Shown one piece after another: positions 44,896 through 53,223 of a stretch of 64,000 nt of DNA. Below the pieces are notes generated by a model. The model saw nothing but the letters and a program-made list of their open reading frames with translations, did not search any database and was not told the DNA's origin. The stretch spans positions 4,114,501-4,178,500 of the forward strand of contig NZ_CP050063.1 of assembly GCF_011604685.1 (NCBI RefSeq), written 5' to 3'. This stretch comes from Spirosoma aureum (lineage in GTDB: Bacteria > Bacteroidota > Bacteroidia > Cytophagales > Spirosomataceae). The position numbers and the translations under genes were made by a program. Every line of letters begins with the position of its first letter. Within the stretch, counting starts at the first letter, position 1.

Positions 44896-45006
44896 GTGGG
44901 CTTTGTTGTCAGATATGTTTGCAAACTATGCCATTCATCAGGTATTTCAAAAGCGAAAGACAGATTTACACTAATTTCGCCGTTATCATTCATCAACCCA
45001 CCTTTT

Positions 45007-45132
45007 ATGTCTGAAAAACCGTCTGGTCTTCCTCCATTTGCTCGTTCCTGGACCCAGCTTTACACGATCGTTATTGGCAGCCTGGCCGTTGAAATCGTAT
45101 TGTTTTACGTTTTAATGCGCTGGCTTTCATGA
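45007..45132 (+). CDS. 41-residue single-pass membrane protein coupled to a sodium:solute symporter
   Basis: The frame starts at ATG 45007 and gives MSEKPSGLPPFARSWTQLYT, then IVIGSLAVEIVLFYVLMRWLS. This is a short cytoplasm-like N-terminus and one membrane helix (about residues 18-39). Its stop codon overlaps the start of the symporter gene in ATGA, which implies translational coupling. The frame stays open further upstream, but that part does not look like protein of this kind. It may be a small accessory subunit of the transporter. A TATGTTTG -7-like element lies at 44914-44921. Recognition is by position and composition only. Confidence 0.75.
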   Translation: MSEKPSGLPPFARSWTQLYTIVIGSLAVEIVLFYVLMRWLS

Positions 45133-46820
45133 GTACGCTGGATTGGAGTGTTTTAATTCTGACGTTGTTGGGGGTCATTGTGTATGGGGTAGTTCGGAGC
45201 CGAAATAGCCAGAGCATGGACGATTATTTGCTGGCCGGTCAGTCCCTGCCCTGGTATCATGTCGGACTATCGGTGATGGCTACGCAGGCTAGTGCCATTA
45301 CCTTTCTGTCGGCACCAGGACAGGGGTTCAGCGATGGCATGCGATTCGTGCAGTTTTATTTTGGCCTTCCGCTGGCAATGGTCGTTTTGTCGATAACGTT
45401 CGTTCCCATTTTTCACAAACTAAAAGTTTTTACCGCGTACGAATTTCTGGAGAACCGCTTTGATACCCGCGTCCGTACGCTAACGGCGGGTTTATTTTTA
45501 CTCCAGCGGGGGCTTTCGACCGGCCTTTCGATTTACGCACCAGCAATTATCCTCTCAACCATTCTGGGCTGGAATATTTACTGGACAAATCTGATCATGG
45601 GCGGTATTGTCCTGATTTACACCGTTTCTGGAGGGACAAAAGCAATTTCTTATACACACCTTCAGCAAATGGCTATAGTCACCTTTGCCATGGCGCTGGC
45701 TGGTTATCTGACCGTTAAGCTACTGCCCGATGGGGTAGGTTTCGTCGATGCGCTGCACGTAGCGGGTAAGGCCGGGCGTATGAATTTAATCGATTTGAAG
45801 TTTGATCCCGATAGTCGTTACAATCTATGGTCCGGGCTGATTGGCGGATTCTTTTTGCAATTGTCCTACTTTGGCACCGACCAATCGCAGGTGGGACGCT
45901 ACCTGACCGGTGAGACGATTAGTCAGAGCCGTCTTGGTTTGCTCATGAACGGACTGCTGAAAGTGCCGATGCAATTTCTGATTCTGTTGGTGGGCGTTCT
46001 GGTTTTCGTTTTTTATCAATACAATCCATCGCCCACATTCTTCAATAAGCAGGAAACCGATCGGCTTAAAGAAAGCCCGTATGCCCGCGATTATCAGATT
46101 GCGGAAATAAAGCATCAAAACCTGACTGCGCAGCGTCAGCGTATCGTTGCCGACATGCAGGTTGCGGTGCAAACCAAAAACGAGGATGCTCAGGATGCTG
46201 CGGTTGCCAGCCTTCACGAAACCGACCAGGCGTTAAAAACCGTTAAAGCCGACGTTATTAAACTGATCGAGAAGAATAATCCGGCGGCCGATACGAACGA
46301 TGGCAACTATGTGTTTTTACGATTTGTGCTGGATTATCTGCCGCATGGACTAATAGGTCTGCTCATTGCCGTCATCTTTAGTGCATCGATGGGATCAATT
46401 GCGGCAGCGTATAGCTCTCTGGCATCGACTACCGTTGTCGATGTGTATAAACGATTGATCAGGAGCGAAGGTGATGATGCGCACTATCTGAACGTTTCGC
46501 GTTGGGCAACAATTGGATGGGGCGTATTTTGTATTATCGTGGCGCAGTTTGCCAACCGGCTCGGCAGTATGATCGAAGCCGTTAATATCCTGGGTTCCTT
46601 GTTTTACGGCGTTATTCTGGGCGTATTCGTTGTGGCATTCTACGTAAAATCGGTCGGTGGTCGGGCTACTTTTTGGGCCGCCATAGTTGCCGAGTTATTT
46701 GTTGCCCTTAGCTGGTATCTGAACCTTACGGCGTTCCTGTGGCTAAATGTAATCGGATGCCTGCTGGTAGTAATTTTTGCGTGGACATTGCAACGATTCC
46801 AACGATTCCAACGATCCTGA
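45129..46820 (+). CDS. sodium:solute symporter (SSS family)
   Basis: A 563-residue inner-membrane transporter of the SSS family, which uses the sodium gradient to import a solute. The opening LDWSVLILTLLGVIVYGVVR, SMDDYLLAGQSLPWYHVGLS and MATQASAITFLSAPGQGFSDG match the family, and about 13 membrane helices follow. Between helices near residues 304-390 lies a hydrophilic, coiled-coil-like insertion (QNLTAQRQRIVADMQVAVQT and beyond). The substrate cannot be told (sugar, acid and nucleoside carriers share the fold). A 41-residue membrane protein is coupled upstream. The gene ends with the codon repeat QRFQRFQRS. Confidence 0.9.
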   Translation: MSTLDWSVLILTLLGVIVYGVVRSRNSQSMDDYLLAGQSLPWYHVGLSVMATQASAITFLSAPGQGFSDGMRFVQFYFGLPLAMVVLSITFVPIFHKLKVFTAYEFLENRFDTRVRTLTAGLFLLQRGLSTGLSIYAPAIILSTILGWNIYWTNLIMGGIVLIYTVSGGTKAISYTHLQQMAIVTFAMALAGYLTVKLLPDGVGFVDALHVAGKAGRMNLIDLKFDPDSRYNLWSGLIGGFFLQLSYFGTDQSQVGRYLTGETISQSRLGLLMNGLLKVPMQFLILLVGVLVFVFYQYNPSPTFFNKQETDRLKESPYARDYQIAEIKHQNLTAQRQRIVADMQVAVQTKNEDAQDAAVASLHETDQALKTVKADVIKLIEKNNPAADTNDGNYVFLRFVLDYLPHGLIGLLIAVIFSASMGSIAAAYSSLASTTVVDVYKRLIRSEGDDAHYLNVSRWATIGWGVFCIIVAQFANRLGSMIEAVNILGSLFYGVILGVFVVAFYVKSVGGRATFWAAIVAELFVALSWYLNLTAFLWLNVIGCLLVVIFAWTLQRFQRFQRS

Positions 46821-46826
46821 TCGATA

Positions 46827-46861
46827 AACCAAAACGGCCCGGTGAACGGGCCGTTTTGGTT
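46827..46861. terminator. bidirectional terminator
   Basis: AACCAAAACGGCCCG pairs with CGGGCCGTTTTGGTT around the loop GTGAA. It lies six bases beyond the symporter stop and serves the convergent DUF2911 gene too. Confidence 0.88.
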
Positions 46862-46869
46862 TATGTTAC

Positions 46870-47772
46870 TTACGCCTTTTTCTTTCCTTTAACACCTTTT
46901 ACTGCTGGCATAGCAGGCAGTTTGCCAGTATACTCTGTAATGCTTTTCTCAATGCCATCTTTAAAGAATGAGAAGGCTGCATCATTTGACGACTGTCCTA
47001 ACGACAGGGCTTTCTGAGCCAGGGGCAGCGCATCGGTGTATTTGCCCATCTTGGCCAGAATTTGAGACTTAACGTACAGATTACGGTACGTTTCTTTCAG
47101 CGTTATTGACTTGTCGATCCAACTTAATGCCTGATCCAGGTTACGGCCTTTCGAAAGATTGTAGCTGGCGGCAGCCTGCAACACACCTGCATCATCGGGT
47201 TTTTCGGCGACTGCCTTATCGACATTTGCGGCTGAATTGGTATTGACATCAACTCTCAGTTCGGCGCTTGCTTTCACATCGGCCCACAGGATATTCAGTT
47301 TGGCAGTGCTGTCGGTCAGATCGCTGAAACCAATGGTAAAGGTTTCAATTTTCTCACTACTCGCCGTTGGTTTGAGCTGAACACGTAATACGTCTTCCTC
47401 AGGTTTGTAAGTTTGCTCGGTAACCGCTTTGTTACTGTTAAAAATTAATGTCCAGTCACTTTTTTCGGGAATGGACATGATCGCATAGGTTCCGGCGGGC
47501 AGGGTTTTTCCATTAATCATTACATCCGTCGACGTTGTGAACGCAGTTGCCCCGTTAGCGCCTGTTCTCCAGACTTTACCCGTTGGTACGTAGGCATCCG
47601 TAAAGGGTGAGCGACCTTTCAGGCTTGGGCGCGAATAGTTGATGGTAATGTCGGTAGTACCAATGGTTTGGCTTATCGTAGCTCCTGGGCTGGGTGATGG
47701 CAATTTAATCTGGGCGGTGGCTAATTGTGCTACTAAGCAAAGTGTAGCGGCTGTAACTGAAAGTTTGCGCAT
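46870..47772 (-). CDS. DUF2911 protein with TPR-like C-terminus
   Basis: A 300-residue exported protein. A signal peptide (LSVTAATLCLVAQLATAQ) is followed by the DUF2911 domain (about residues 25-170): QTIGTTDITINYSRPSLKGR, VWRTGANGATAFTTSTDVMI, LPAGTYAIMSIPEKSDWTLI. A helical region with TPR-like repeats follows (about 205-285, AASYNLSKGRNLDQALSWID). The end is very basic (VKGVKGKKKA). DUF2911 is widespread in Bacteroidota; its role is unknown. It starts divergently from the Nudix gene, with 66 bases between starts. Confidence 0.88.
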   Translation of the reverse strand: MRKLSVTAATLCLVAQLATAQIKLPSPSPGATISQTIGTTDITINYSRPSLKGRSPFTDAYVPTGKVWRTGANGATAFTTSTDVMINGKTLPAGTYAIMSIPEKSDWTLIFNSNKAVTEQTYKPEEDVLRVQLKPTASSEKIETFTIGFSDLTDSTAKLNILWADVKASAELRVDVNTNSAANVDKAVAEKPDDAGVLQAAASYNLSKGRNLDQALSWIDKSITLKETYRNLYVKSQILAKMGKYTDALPLAQKALSLGQSSNDAAFSFFKDGIEKSITEYTGKLPAMPAVKGVKGKKKA

Positions 47773-47838
47773 GATAGTCTATAGAGTATTTCAAAAATCG
47801 GGTCCAAATTGCAGCTTTTTACGCACAAAAACCAACTA

Positions 47839-48378
47839 ATGCACCGTTATCCCCTACTTACGTTACTACGACAGCATAAGCCTACCGACCCTGCCGAGCA
47901 AGCTATGACTCAGGAGACCATTGCATTTGTTGAAGCAAATCCTGCCTGTTTTGAGCGCTCACTCCTTATCGGGCACGTAACCGGATCAGCCTGGATTGTT
48001 AGCCCTGATCGTCAGAAAACCGTTTTGATTCATCATAAAAAGCTTGATCGCTGGTTTCAGCCGGGTGGCCATGCCGATGGAAATCCTGATATCGCAGGTG
48101 TTGCATTTCGAGAGGCAGAAGAAGAGACCGGGCTAAAAACATTACAATTTGTTAATCCCGACGTATTCGATGTTGATGTTCACGTTATTCCGGCTCGTGG
48201 CGATGTGCCGGAACATCTTCATTATGACATCCGATTTTTGCTCGAAGCCGACCCTACAGAACCATTCGTGCTAACCGATGAGATCAATGCCGTTCAATGG
48301 CTCACGGTAACTGAAGTGAAGGGGTTAACTGATTCAGAATCAGTGCTTAGAATGGTAAGAAAATTAACCGATAATTAA
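47839..48378 (+). CDS. Nudix hydrolase
   Basis: A 179-residue Nudix protein. The box reads GGHADGNPDIAGVAFREAEE followed by ETGL; the REUxEExGU core is intact, while the first Glu of the long consensus is Pro, a variation seen in the subgroup with GGHADG. The preceding strand KLDRWFQPGGHAD and the following EADPTEPFVLTDEINAVQWL fit. It should hydrolyse a nucleoside diphosphate linked to another group. A TTG 30 bases upstream is in frame, but the ATG at 47839 is more likely. Two small secreted paralogues follow. Confidence 0.88.
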   Translation: MHRYPLLTLLRQHKPTDPAEQAMTQETIAFVEANPACFERSLLIGHVTGSAWIVSPDRQKTVLIHHKKLDRWFQPGGHADGNPDIAGVAFREAEEETGLKTLQFVNPDVFDVDVHVIPARGDVPEHLHYDIRFLLEADPTEPFVLTDEINAVQWLTVTEVKGLTDSESVLRMVRKLTDN

Positions 48379-48449
48379 TAATGGATACTCATTGCTGCTT
48401 GTTCTTATGGTTGTAAATGGCACTTCGATGACTAAAAATGAGAATAGCT

Positions 48450-48833
48450 ATGAAAACTGTAGGAATAACACTTTGGGGAGTTTTTGGGCTGCTTTGGGTA
48501 TCGCCAGCTTTTTCGCAAAACCGGGCTGAGCTATATAACGATCTGACTTATTCTACGCGCAATTATAAGCAGGCCAATAAAGCGATAGAGGCTCAGCGGG
48601 TAGAAGCTACGATCGGTGCAAATGTGCCAGCAGCTTCGAGTACTGACCGAATACTGGCGGACTATAAACCACAGATACACGCCAATTATGCCAGCGGAAG
48701 CATAACCGTCGACTACAAGTCAGAAGGAAACACAGGGGACTGGAATTATAAGACCCAGCATTCGGTGCATTCACAAGCGACCGCACATAGAGTAGGGAAT
48801 GCAATACGCCGATCGACTGCCAAAGTCGCTTAA
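48450..48833 (+). CDS. small secreted protein A, paralogue of the next gene
   Basis: A 127-residue exported protein of no family I recognise. A signal peptide (VGITLWGVFGLLWVSPAFSQ) is followed by a mature part beginning NRAELYNDLTYSTRNYKQAN. It shares with the gene at 49137 the ordered motifs NDxTYSTxNYK, NKAxxAxR, DRxLADYK, GxITVD and a second NYKxQ. The start is placed at 48450 because the bases around it (AGCTATGAAAA) match the start of the paralogue; an ATG at 48438 would add four residues. A hairpin follows the stop. The mature protein is basic. Function unknown. Confidence 0.75.
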   Translation: MKTVGITLWGVFGLLWVSPAFSQNRAELYNDLTYSTRNYKQANKAIEAQRVEATIGANVPAASSTDRILADYKPQIHANYASGSITVDYKSEGNTGDWNYKTQHSVHSQATAHRVGNAIRRSTAKVA

Positions 48834-48851
48834 CTTTTTAAATCAGGTTAT

Positions 48852-48888
48852 ATCCTCAAGGCTACCCTTACATATTGGTCTTGAGGAT
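48852..48888 (+). terminator. hairpin downstream of secreted protein A
   Basis: ATCCTCAAG pairs with CTTGAGGAT across a 19-base loop, followed by T-rich sequence. It lies 18 bases past the stop codon. Confidence 0.65.
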
Positions 48889-49079
48889 TTCTATTGAATT
48901 ATAAGTAGAATTTATACGAAAAAATTACCAATTGGCTCGGGATAAGTATAATTGACAAAATGGAAAATTATTAATGGTTTTTGTTAAAAATGCATGAAAA
49001 GTGTATGGAATAAAGCAAAATTTAAAGAATCAGGACAATAAATATCAAAAACTATAAATATAGTAGTGATTTTTATTGT

Positions 49080-49109
49080 TTTGATAGTATTGGAAAAGGA
49101 ATAGTTTTG
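49080..49109 (+). promoter_or_regulatory. promoter of secreted protein B
   Basis: TTTG at 49080-49083 is followed after 18 bases by TAGTTTTG (49102-49109), an exact TAnnTTTG. Initiation near 49115 gives a leader of about 20 bases before the ATG at 49137 and rules out the TTG at 49107 as a start. Confidence 0.7.
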
Positions 49110-49136
49110 CTGTACAACAAAACCACAGAAAGAGCT

Positions 49137-49532
49137 ATGAAAATTGAATTCATATTATTAACGGGTTTGGGTTTGCTGGCTTTAGCCGGACAAACACACG
49201 CGCAAAATGATCGAAAGCTACGCAACGATCCGACGTATTCTACCCACAATTATAAGCACCCGAATAAAGCAGCTACAGCCCGTCGTTGGGAAGAAAAAAC
49301 GGGCGTTGCAGTTCAACAACCGGCACCGGGTGACGTTCGATTAGCTGATTATAAAAAGGGGTTACCAAACGCAGAGCCAGTGGGAGGAATTACTGTTGAT
49401 CATACGCCTTCGGTGACTCTGGCTGAGCGTAATTATAAAATTCAGCGCGTAGGTGAGCCAGCTAATTCGGAAGGACTTGTTAGGCAACGTAAACGCAAGA
49501 CCGATAGTACCTCTGTTATCGGGAATGACTAA
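49137..49532 (+). CDS. small secreted protein B, paralogue of the previous gene
   Basis: A 131-residue exported protein. A signal peptide (FILLTGLGLLALAGQTHAQ) precedes a mature part beginning NDRKLRNDPTYSTHNYKHPN. The same ordered motifs occur as in protein A: NDPTYSTHNYK, NKAATARR, DVRLADYKKG, GGITVDH and NYKIQR. The C-terminus (RQRKRKTDSTSVIGND) is basic then acidic. It has its own promoter and a shared terminator at 49532. The pair arose by tandem duplication and has since diverged well beyond 50 percent by eye. No known domain is seen. Confidence 0.75.
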   Translation: MKIEFILLTGLGLLALAGQTHAQNDRKLRNDPTYSTHNYKHPNKAATARRWEEKTGVAVQQPAPGDVRLADYKKGLPNAEPVGGITVDHTPSVTLAERNYKIQRVGEPANSEGLVRQRKRKTDSTSVIGND

Positions 49533-49577
49533 ACTAAAAGAAGCGTGGGCAGGTAGCAGCCCACGCTTCTTTTAGTT
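49532..49577. terminator. bidirectional terminator overlapping two stop codons
   Basis: AACTAAAAGAAGCGTGGGC pairs perfectly over 19 bases with the arm 49559-49577, around an eight-base loop. The stop codons of protein B (49530-49532) and of the convergent macro-domain gene (49574-49572) both touch or lie in the hairpin. Confidence 0.88.
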
Positions 49578-50084
49578 GGTAGCAGACAGACGCTTGTTAT
49601 ATAGTGAAAAATTGTCTTCATCAAAGCAGACAAAAACAATGTTCTGGAGATTCGTTGGCTGTTTCAGAAACTGGCGAACCGATGTTATAGCTATATCGGC
49701 TGCGTCATCTTTAGGGTAGCCAAAGATTCCGGTGCTGATATTAGGGAAAGCAATACTAACCAGGCCGTTTTCTGTCGCAATTTCGAGTGAACGACGATAG
49801 CAGCTTGCCAGTAGGTCGGGTTCGCCGTGTGTGCCTCCCCGCCAGACTGGCCCAACCGTATGAATAACGTAGCTGGCTAGCAATCGATAGCCTTTGGTCA
49901 TCTTGGCGTCGCCCGTTTTGCAGCCATGAAGAGTGCGACATTCGGCCAGTAACTCCGGGCCAGCCGCGCGATGAATGGCGCCATCAACCCCTCCACCTCC
50001 CAGTAAACTTTCGTTGGCTGCGTTCACAATTGCATCAACTGCCTGTTTGGTGATGTCGCCCTGAATAATCCGGATTGTTGCCAT
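49572..50084 (-). CDS. macro domain protein (O-acetyl-ADP-ribose deacetylase type)
   Basis: A 170-residue macro domain, the size of E. coli YmdB. The ADP-ribose-binding motifs are clear: [53 protein letters not shown] and [20 protein letters not shown]. It should bind or hydrolyse ADP-ribose derivatives such as O-acetyl-ADP-ribose in the cytoplasm. The ATG at 50084 is preferred to one 39 bases upstream because [10 protein letters not shown] is the usual opening. It is convergent with secreted protein B. Confidence 0.93.
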   Translation of the reverse strand: MATIRIIQGDITKQAVDAIVNAANESLLGGGGVDGAIHRAAGPELLAECRTLHGCKTGDAKMTKGYRLLASYVIHTVGPVWRGGTHGEPDLLASCYRRSLEIATENGLVSIAFPNISTGIFGYPKDDAADIAITSVRQFLKQPTNLQNIVFVCFDEDNFSLYNKRLSATN

Positions 50085-50164
50085 TGTCTGATTTATGGTA
50101 TACGGTTTTGGACGTACAGTCATCGTATCGGCTCCGATGGCAAAACCATATACCGCAAAACGAT

Positions 50165-51799
50165 CTACTGTTTTATGACCTTCATTGTTCGTTTCTTATC
50201 GCCCGAAACGAGGGTCATGAAATATAACCCAGCCGATAAGTTTAAGTTTGGCAGAACAAAAGCGGCTAGACCACTTGTGGTAAAGCTATTTTGCCAGATG
50301 ATACGACCTGTCAGGTCAATAAGCGTAGCATTGAGCGGCACATTGGCCTCAATTTCACCCCATTGAACAGCTAATGGTTCAACTTCACTAAACGGATTTG
50401 GGTAAACCAGTAATTGACCATATACCTCAGCGATTGTCGAGGCTCGTTCGAAATTCGGAATACCATACCCCAGCATATCGTCAGGAGTTGTGTATTGGCT
50501 GCCAGAACGACGCAAGCTTGCGGTTACCTGTGACGCAGTCAGGCGTGGATGCGACTGCCAGAAGGAGGCTGCTAAACCAGCTATGAGTGGTGTCGCAAAC
50601 GAAGTGCCGTTGCCCGATGCAACAGTCCCGCTGGGATAACCGACGATGGTGCCCTGACCTCGGGCGGCTAAATCCGGCTTTACACGACCGTCGGCAGACG
50701 GACCAAACGAGCTAAAGGATGCCCGCTGCCCGGTTTGAGTGACCGCGCCAATGGCCAGAACCGAAACCGCATCCGAAGGCGCTGTCAGATAATGCCAGGA
50801 GTTACCCCCTTCATTACCAGCTGCCACCACAACAACCATTCCTGTTGCCGCGGCAATTTCAGCCGCACGGGTAGAGAGTGCCGTTTTGCCATCCATATTC
50901 TGATAGGTATAGCTGGTCGATACATCGTCGAACTCACTGTATCCTAATGATGAACTAATTACATCGACTCCGGCACTATCGGCATACTCTGCGCCGAACA
51001 GCCAGTTAGCCTCTTCAATGCGGCTTTCGGAATTAGCATCTTCGGTGCGTAATAAGATAAAGGACGCTTTATAGGCCGTTCCGTAAAGTTGGCCATCGGC
51101 AGTAGCAGCAATGGCAGACAGACAGGAAAGACCATGCGAATCGTCTTCATACACGCTGGTTTCTTTTCTGACAAAATCGTAGGTCGCCAGCACCCGCTTT
51201 TCATCGAACAAAGGTTTTAGAAAAGCCAATCGGTTCGCATTCTGAAAACCAGCGTCCAATACACCAATCAGCATACCTTCGCCATGATAGCCCTGCTGGT
51301 GCATCTTGTCGGCACCAAGCTGCTCGATCTGGGCCTGTGAACTACCATAATTCAACGGCTGAACTTCGCCAAATTTGGAGAATTGATTTGTTGTGCTCAC
51401 CGATGTTTCGGCCCCAACGCGGGCATTGGTCAGTGAACGGCCAAATTCCAGCCCTTTCACAAACGATAATTTCTGAATAGTGGCAATTGTTGCATCGTTT
51501 GCTTCGACGAGAACGGCATTGAGCCAGCGCGAGGGAAACCAGATTTTAGCACCAGTTTGCTGAAGTTGGGTTATGTAAGTCGGATTGACCGGCAGATCGC
51601 GTTCCAGAATCGAAATATTCTGTTTTTGCCTGCGAAGGATGGACCGTTGCGACAGAAACTGGTCTGGCTTATTAACGCTGTAAGGCGAGTTGGCCTTATC
51701 GCGCAACAGAACCAGGTATTTCCTTGTTGTCTGGCCAAAGCTGTTGAACTGGACTATGATAATCAGCAGCAGCAACATGCTTGCTCTATTCTTTGCCAT
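50165..51799 (-). CDS. subtilisin-like S8 serine peptidase with T9SS type A sorting domain
   Basis: A 544-residue exported protease. A signal peptide ([17 protein letters not shown]) precedes a propeptide-like region (to about 165). The S8 domain has the triad Asp in GVLDAGF (about 181), His in DDSHGLS (about 220), oxyanion Asn in VVAAGNEGG and Ser in [13 protein letters not shown] (about 400). The C-terminal sorting domain (about 460-544) reads [25 protein letters not shown] and [20 protein letters not shown]. The T9SS should export it and remove this domain. The start at 51799 overlaps the upstream lipoprotein gene by 14 bases; an in-frame ATG 39 bases earlier gives a poorer signal. Confidence 0.92.
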   Translation of the reverse strand: MAKNRASMLLLLIIIVQFNSFGQTTRKYLVLLRDKANSPYSVNKPDQFLSQRSILRRQKQNISILERDLPVNPTYITQLQQTGAKIWFPSRWLNAVLVEANDATIATIQKLSFVKGLEFGRSLTNARVGAETSVSTTNQFSKFGEVQPLNYGSSQAQIEQLGADKMHQQGYHGEGMLIGVLDAGFQNANRLAFLKPLFDEKRVLATYDFVRKETSVYEDDSHGLSCLSAIAATADGQLYGTAYKASFILLRTEDANSESRIEEANWLFGAEYADSAGVDVISSSLGYSEFDDVSTSYTYQNMDGKTALSTRAAEIAAATGMVVVVAAGNEGGNSWHYLTAPSDAVSVLAIGAVTQTGQRASFSSFGPSADGRVKPDLAARGQGTIVGYPSGTVASGNGTSFATPLIAGLAASFWQSHPRLTASQVTASLRRSGSQYTTPDDMLGYGIPNFERASTIAEVYGQLLVYPNPFSEVEPLAVQWGEIEANVPLNATLIDLTGRIIWQNSFTTSGLAAFVLPNLNLSAGLYFMTLVSGDKKRTMKVIKQ

Positions 51800-52484
51800 A
51801 CTGTTGGATGCGGTAAATTTGTCGGATTCCATAGTCAATCTGATATTTCCCTATACAGCCAGGACTCGATGAGCAGAATTGTAGTTGGGTGCGTTCTTTA
51901 TAAATCAAGCCCACCTGTCGCGCATAAACGTCTAGCCGTTTATCCTGCGATACAAGCGTTGAATCGTTTTGAGCAATTACCGTTACGGTTTCATCATACT
52001 GTTTATCGGAAACGCGATATGGTTGCCTGCTATTGCGTAACTGATAATCATCATTTTCAGCCGAATTAAGGCGATTTCCATCCCATGTCAACTGGTCGCT
52101 GACTGGAAATAGTAATTTAACAAAATCCAGACCATTTTCAGTACGGATGGCTTCATTATTGACTAATCGGGCCGACCAGACCGAATCGGCCTGCCAGGGC
52201 TTATTGGCGGTTGATCGACGATAGCGTATGAGTCGAAAGGCCTTATTTCCCGTTACGTCTAAATAGGAGTCGCCAACAACTTCTTTGAGCTGGTATGTCC
52301 GCTGAACAGGGGCTGCATTCAGTGAATAGTTTTGTTCAGTTATGTCGTAAATGGTAAACTGACCCGTTTCAAGCGGAAAGTAATCGTAACCCGCCGAAAC
52401 AGGTTCTAGTTTAGACGACTGGCAACCATTGATCAGAAAAAGAAAGGCAATCGCAAGAATGCTGCTGTAACTACGTAGGTGCAT
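51786..52484 (-). CDS. lipoprotein of unknown function
   Basis: A 232-residue lipoprotein. The true start is the ATG at 52484 (MHLRSYSSILAIAFLFLING, lipobox LINGC). The frame stays open 210 bases further upstream, but that part has no protein-like character and overlaps the next gene's 3' flank. The mature part is beta-rich with alternating strands (YFPLETGQFTIYDITEQNYS, KAFRLIRYRRSTANKPWQAD, DVYARQVGLIYKERTQLQF), reminiscent of other Cytophagales lipoproteins that form a single beta domain. It overlaps the S8 protease gene by 14 bases and may be needed with it. No family recognised. Confidence 0.75.
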   Translation of the reverse strand: MHLRSYSSILAIAFLFLINGCQSSKLEPVSAGYDYFPLETGQFTIYDITEQNYSLNAAPVQRTYQLKEVVGDSYLDVTGNKAFRLIRYRRSTANKPWQADSVWSARLVNNEAIRTENGLDFVKLLFPVSDQLTWDGNRLNSAENDDYQLRNSRQPYRVSDKQYDETVTVIAQNDSTLVSQDKRLDVYARQVGLIYKERTQLQFCSSSPGCIGKYQIDYGIRQIYRIQQYGKE

Positions 52485-52576
52485 AAAGTCAACAAAGAAA
52501 TAGATCTTCGAAGGTAATACGTAGATACGAAGTGGACAAGAGGCCAGCAAAAAGAGCAGTTGCAAGTCAGCACGAC

Positions 52577-53080
52577 TCAGAAGATGCGGCTCCAGGCAAA
52601 ACGGATGATAAGAAGCAGGGCGATGAAACCAAGTACCACATAGGTAAACGGAACATACGTAACGGCATAAATACGGGTGCGATCGATGACCCACAGAATG
52701 CCCATAACGGCAGCAATGAGCGTCAGGATACTGGAGAGCTTGCCAAATGCCGGAATGTAATTGAAAGGAATTTTACGCCGAATGAGTAGGAGGGTAATCC
52801 CCATTGTCAGAATCGGCAATGCCTGAATGGCCAGATGCATCTCCCAAATGCTTTGGCGTTCAAACAAAAATAAATAAATGTTGAGCGTTAGCGCGAAAAT
52901 TCCCGGAATACAGGCTAGATATACCAGTACGGCATAGACGTAGCGCCATTTCCAGATTTCTTCCGCTGTTTCGCCCGACCAAACATTGACCAGAAAAGTG
53001 ATAGCGGGCACCGCCATCAGAAGCAAAAAAAGGAACGTTGGTTGGCCCGAAATGGCCTCAAAAACGTCTCGGAGTGTCAT
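52577..53080 (-). CDS. multi-pass membrane protein, unrecognised
   Basis: A 167-residue protein with about five membrane helices: FLFLLLMAVPAITFLVNVW, YVYAVLVYLACIPGIFALTL, HLAIQALPILTMGITLLLI, ILTLIAAVMGILWVI and FTYVVLGFIALLLIIRFAW. Loops are short; the one after the first helix is acidic (SGETAEEIWKW). No transporter or enzyme motif is visible. It lies upstream of the lipoprotein and S8 protease genes on the same strand, with a gap of about 93 bases, and may or may not share their transcript. Confidence 0.7.
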   Translation of the reverse strand: MTLRDVFEAISGQPTFLFLLLMAVPAITFLVNVWSGETAEEIWKWRYVYAVLVYLACIPGIFALTLNIYLFLFERQSIWEMHLAIQALPILTMGITLLLIRRKIPFNYIPAFGKLSSILTLIAAVMGILWVIDRTRIYAVTYVPFTYVVLGFIALLLIIRFAWSRIF

Positions 53081-53111
53081 GGTGAGTAACGTAATGGGAC
53101 AATGTACAAGA

Positions 53112-53215
53112 AATTATGGATAACGAACAACCTATAACCGTTAATCAAATCAGTGGGACTACCTGAAAATTGAGATCCAGATATTCATCGTTCATTATCC
53201 ATTATTTCACCCTTT
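53112..53215. repeat. diverged inverted repeat
   Basis: GAAATTATGGATAACGAACA on the left (from about 53111) matches the reverse complement of the right arm TCGTTCATTATCCATTATTTC (to about 53208) at about 17 of 20 positions. It lies in the space between the aldehyde dehydrogenase stop and the membrane protein start, on the minus strand order. Confidence 0.6.
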
Positions 53216-53223
53216 CCGCTAAT

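Larger units (their letters stand above)
48834..49136. other. A+T-rich spacer between the paralogues
   Basis: Apart from the hairpin at 48852-48888 and the promoter at 49080-49109, this region is highly A+T-rich and holds no gene I can see. Confidence 0.55.

Noticed and set aside
44884..45006. 41-codon upstream extension of the small membrane protein
   Set aside because: The extension overlaps the divergent SDR start and is not protein-like; ATG 45007 gives a compact membrane protein.
48852..48888. Possible riboswitch or small RNA between the secreted paralogues
   Set aside because: Only a simple 9-base-pair hairpin is seen, well explained as a terminator.
52485..52694. 70-codon upstream extension of the lipoprotein gene
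   Set aside because: The ATG at 52484 gives a proper lipoprotein signal; the extension is Cys/His-rich, unlike protein of this kind, and overlaps another gene.
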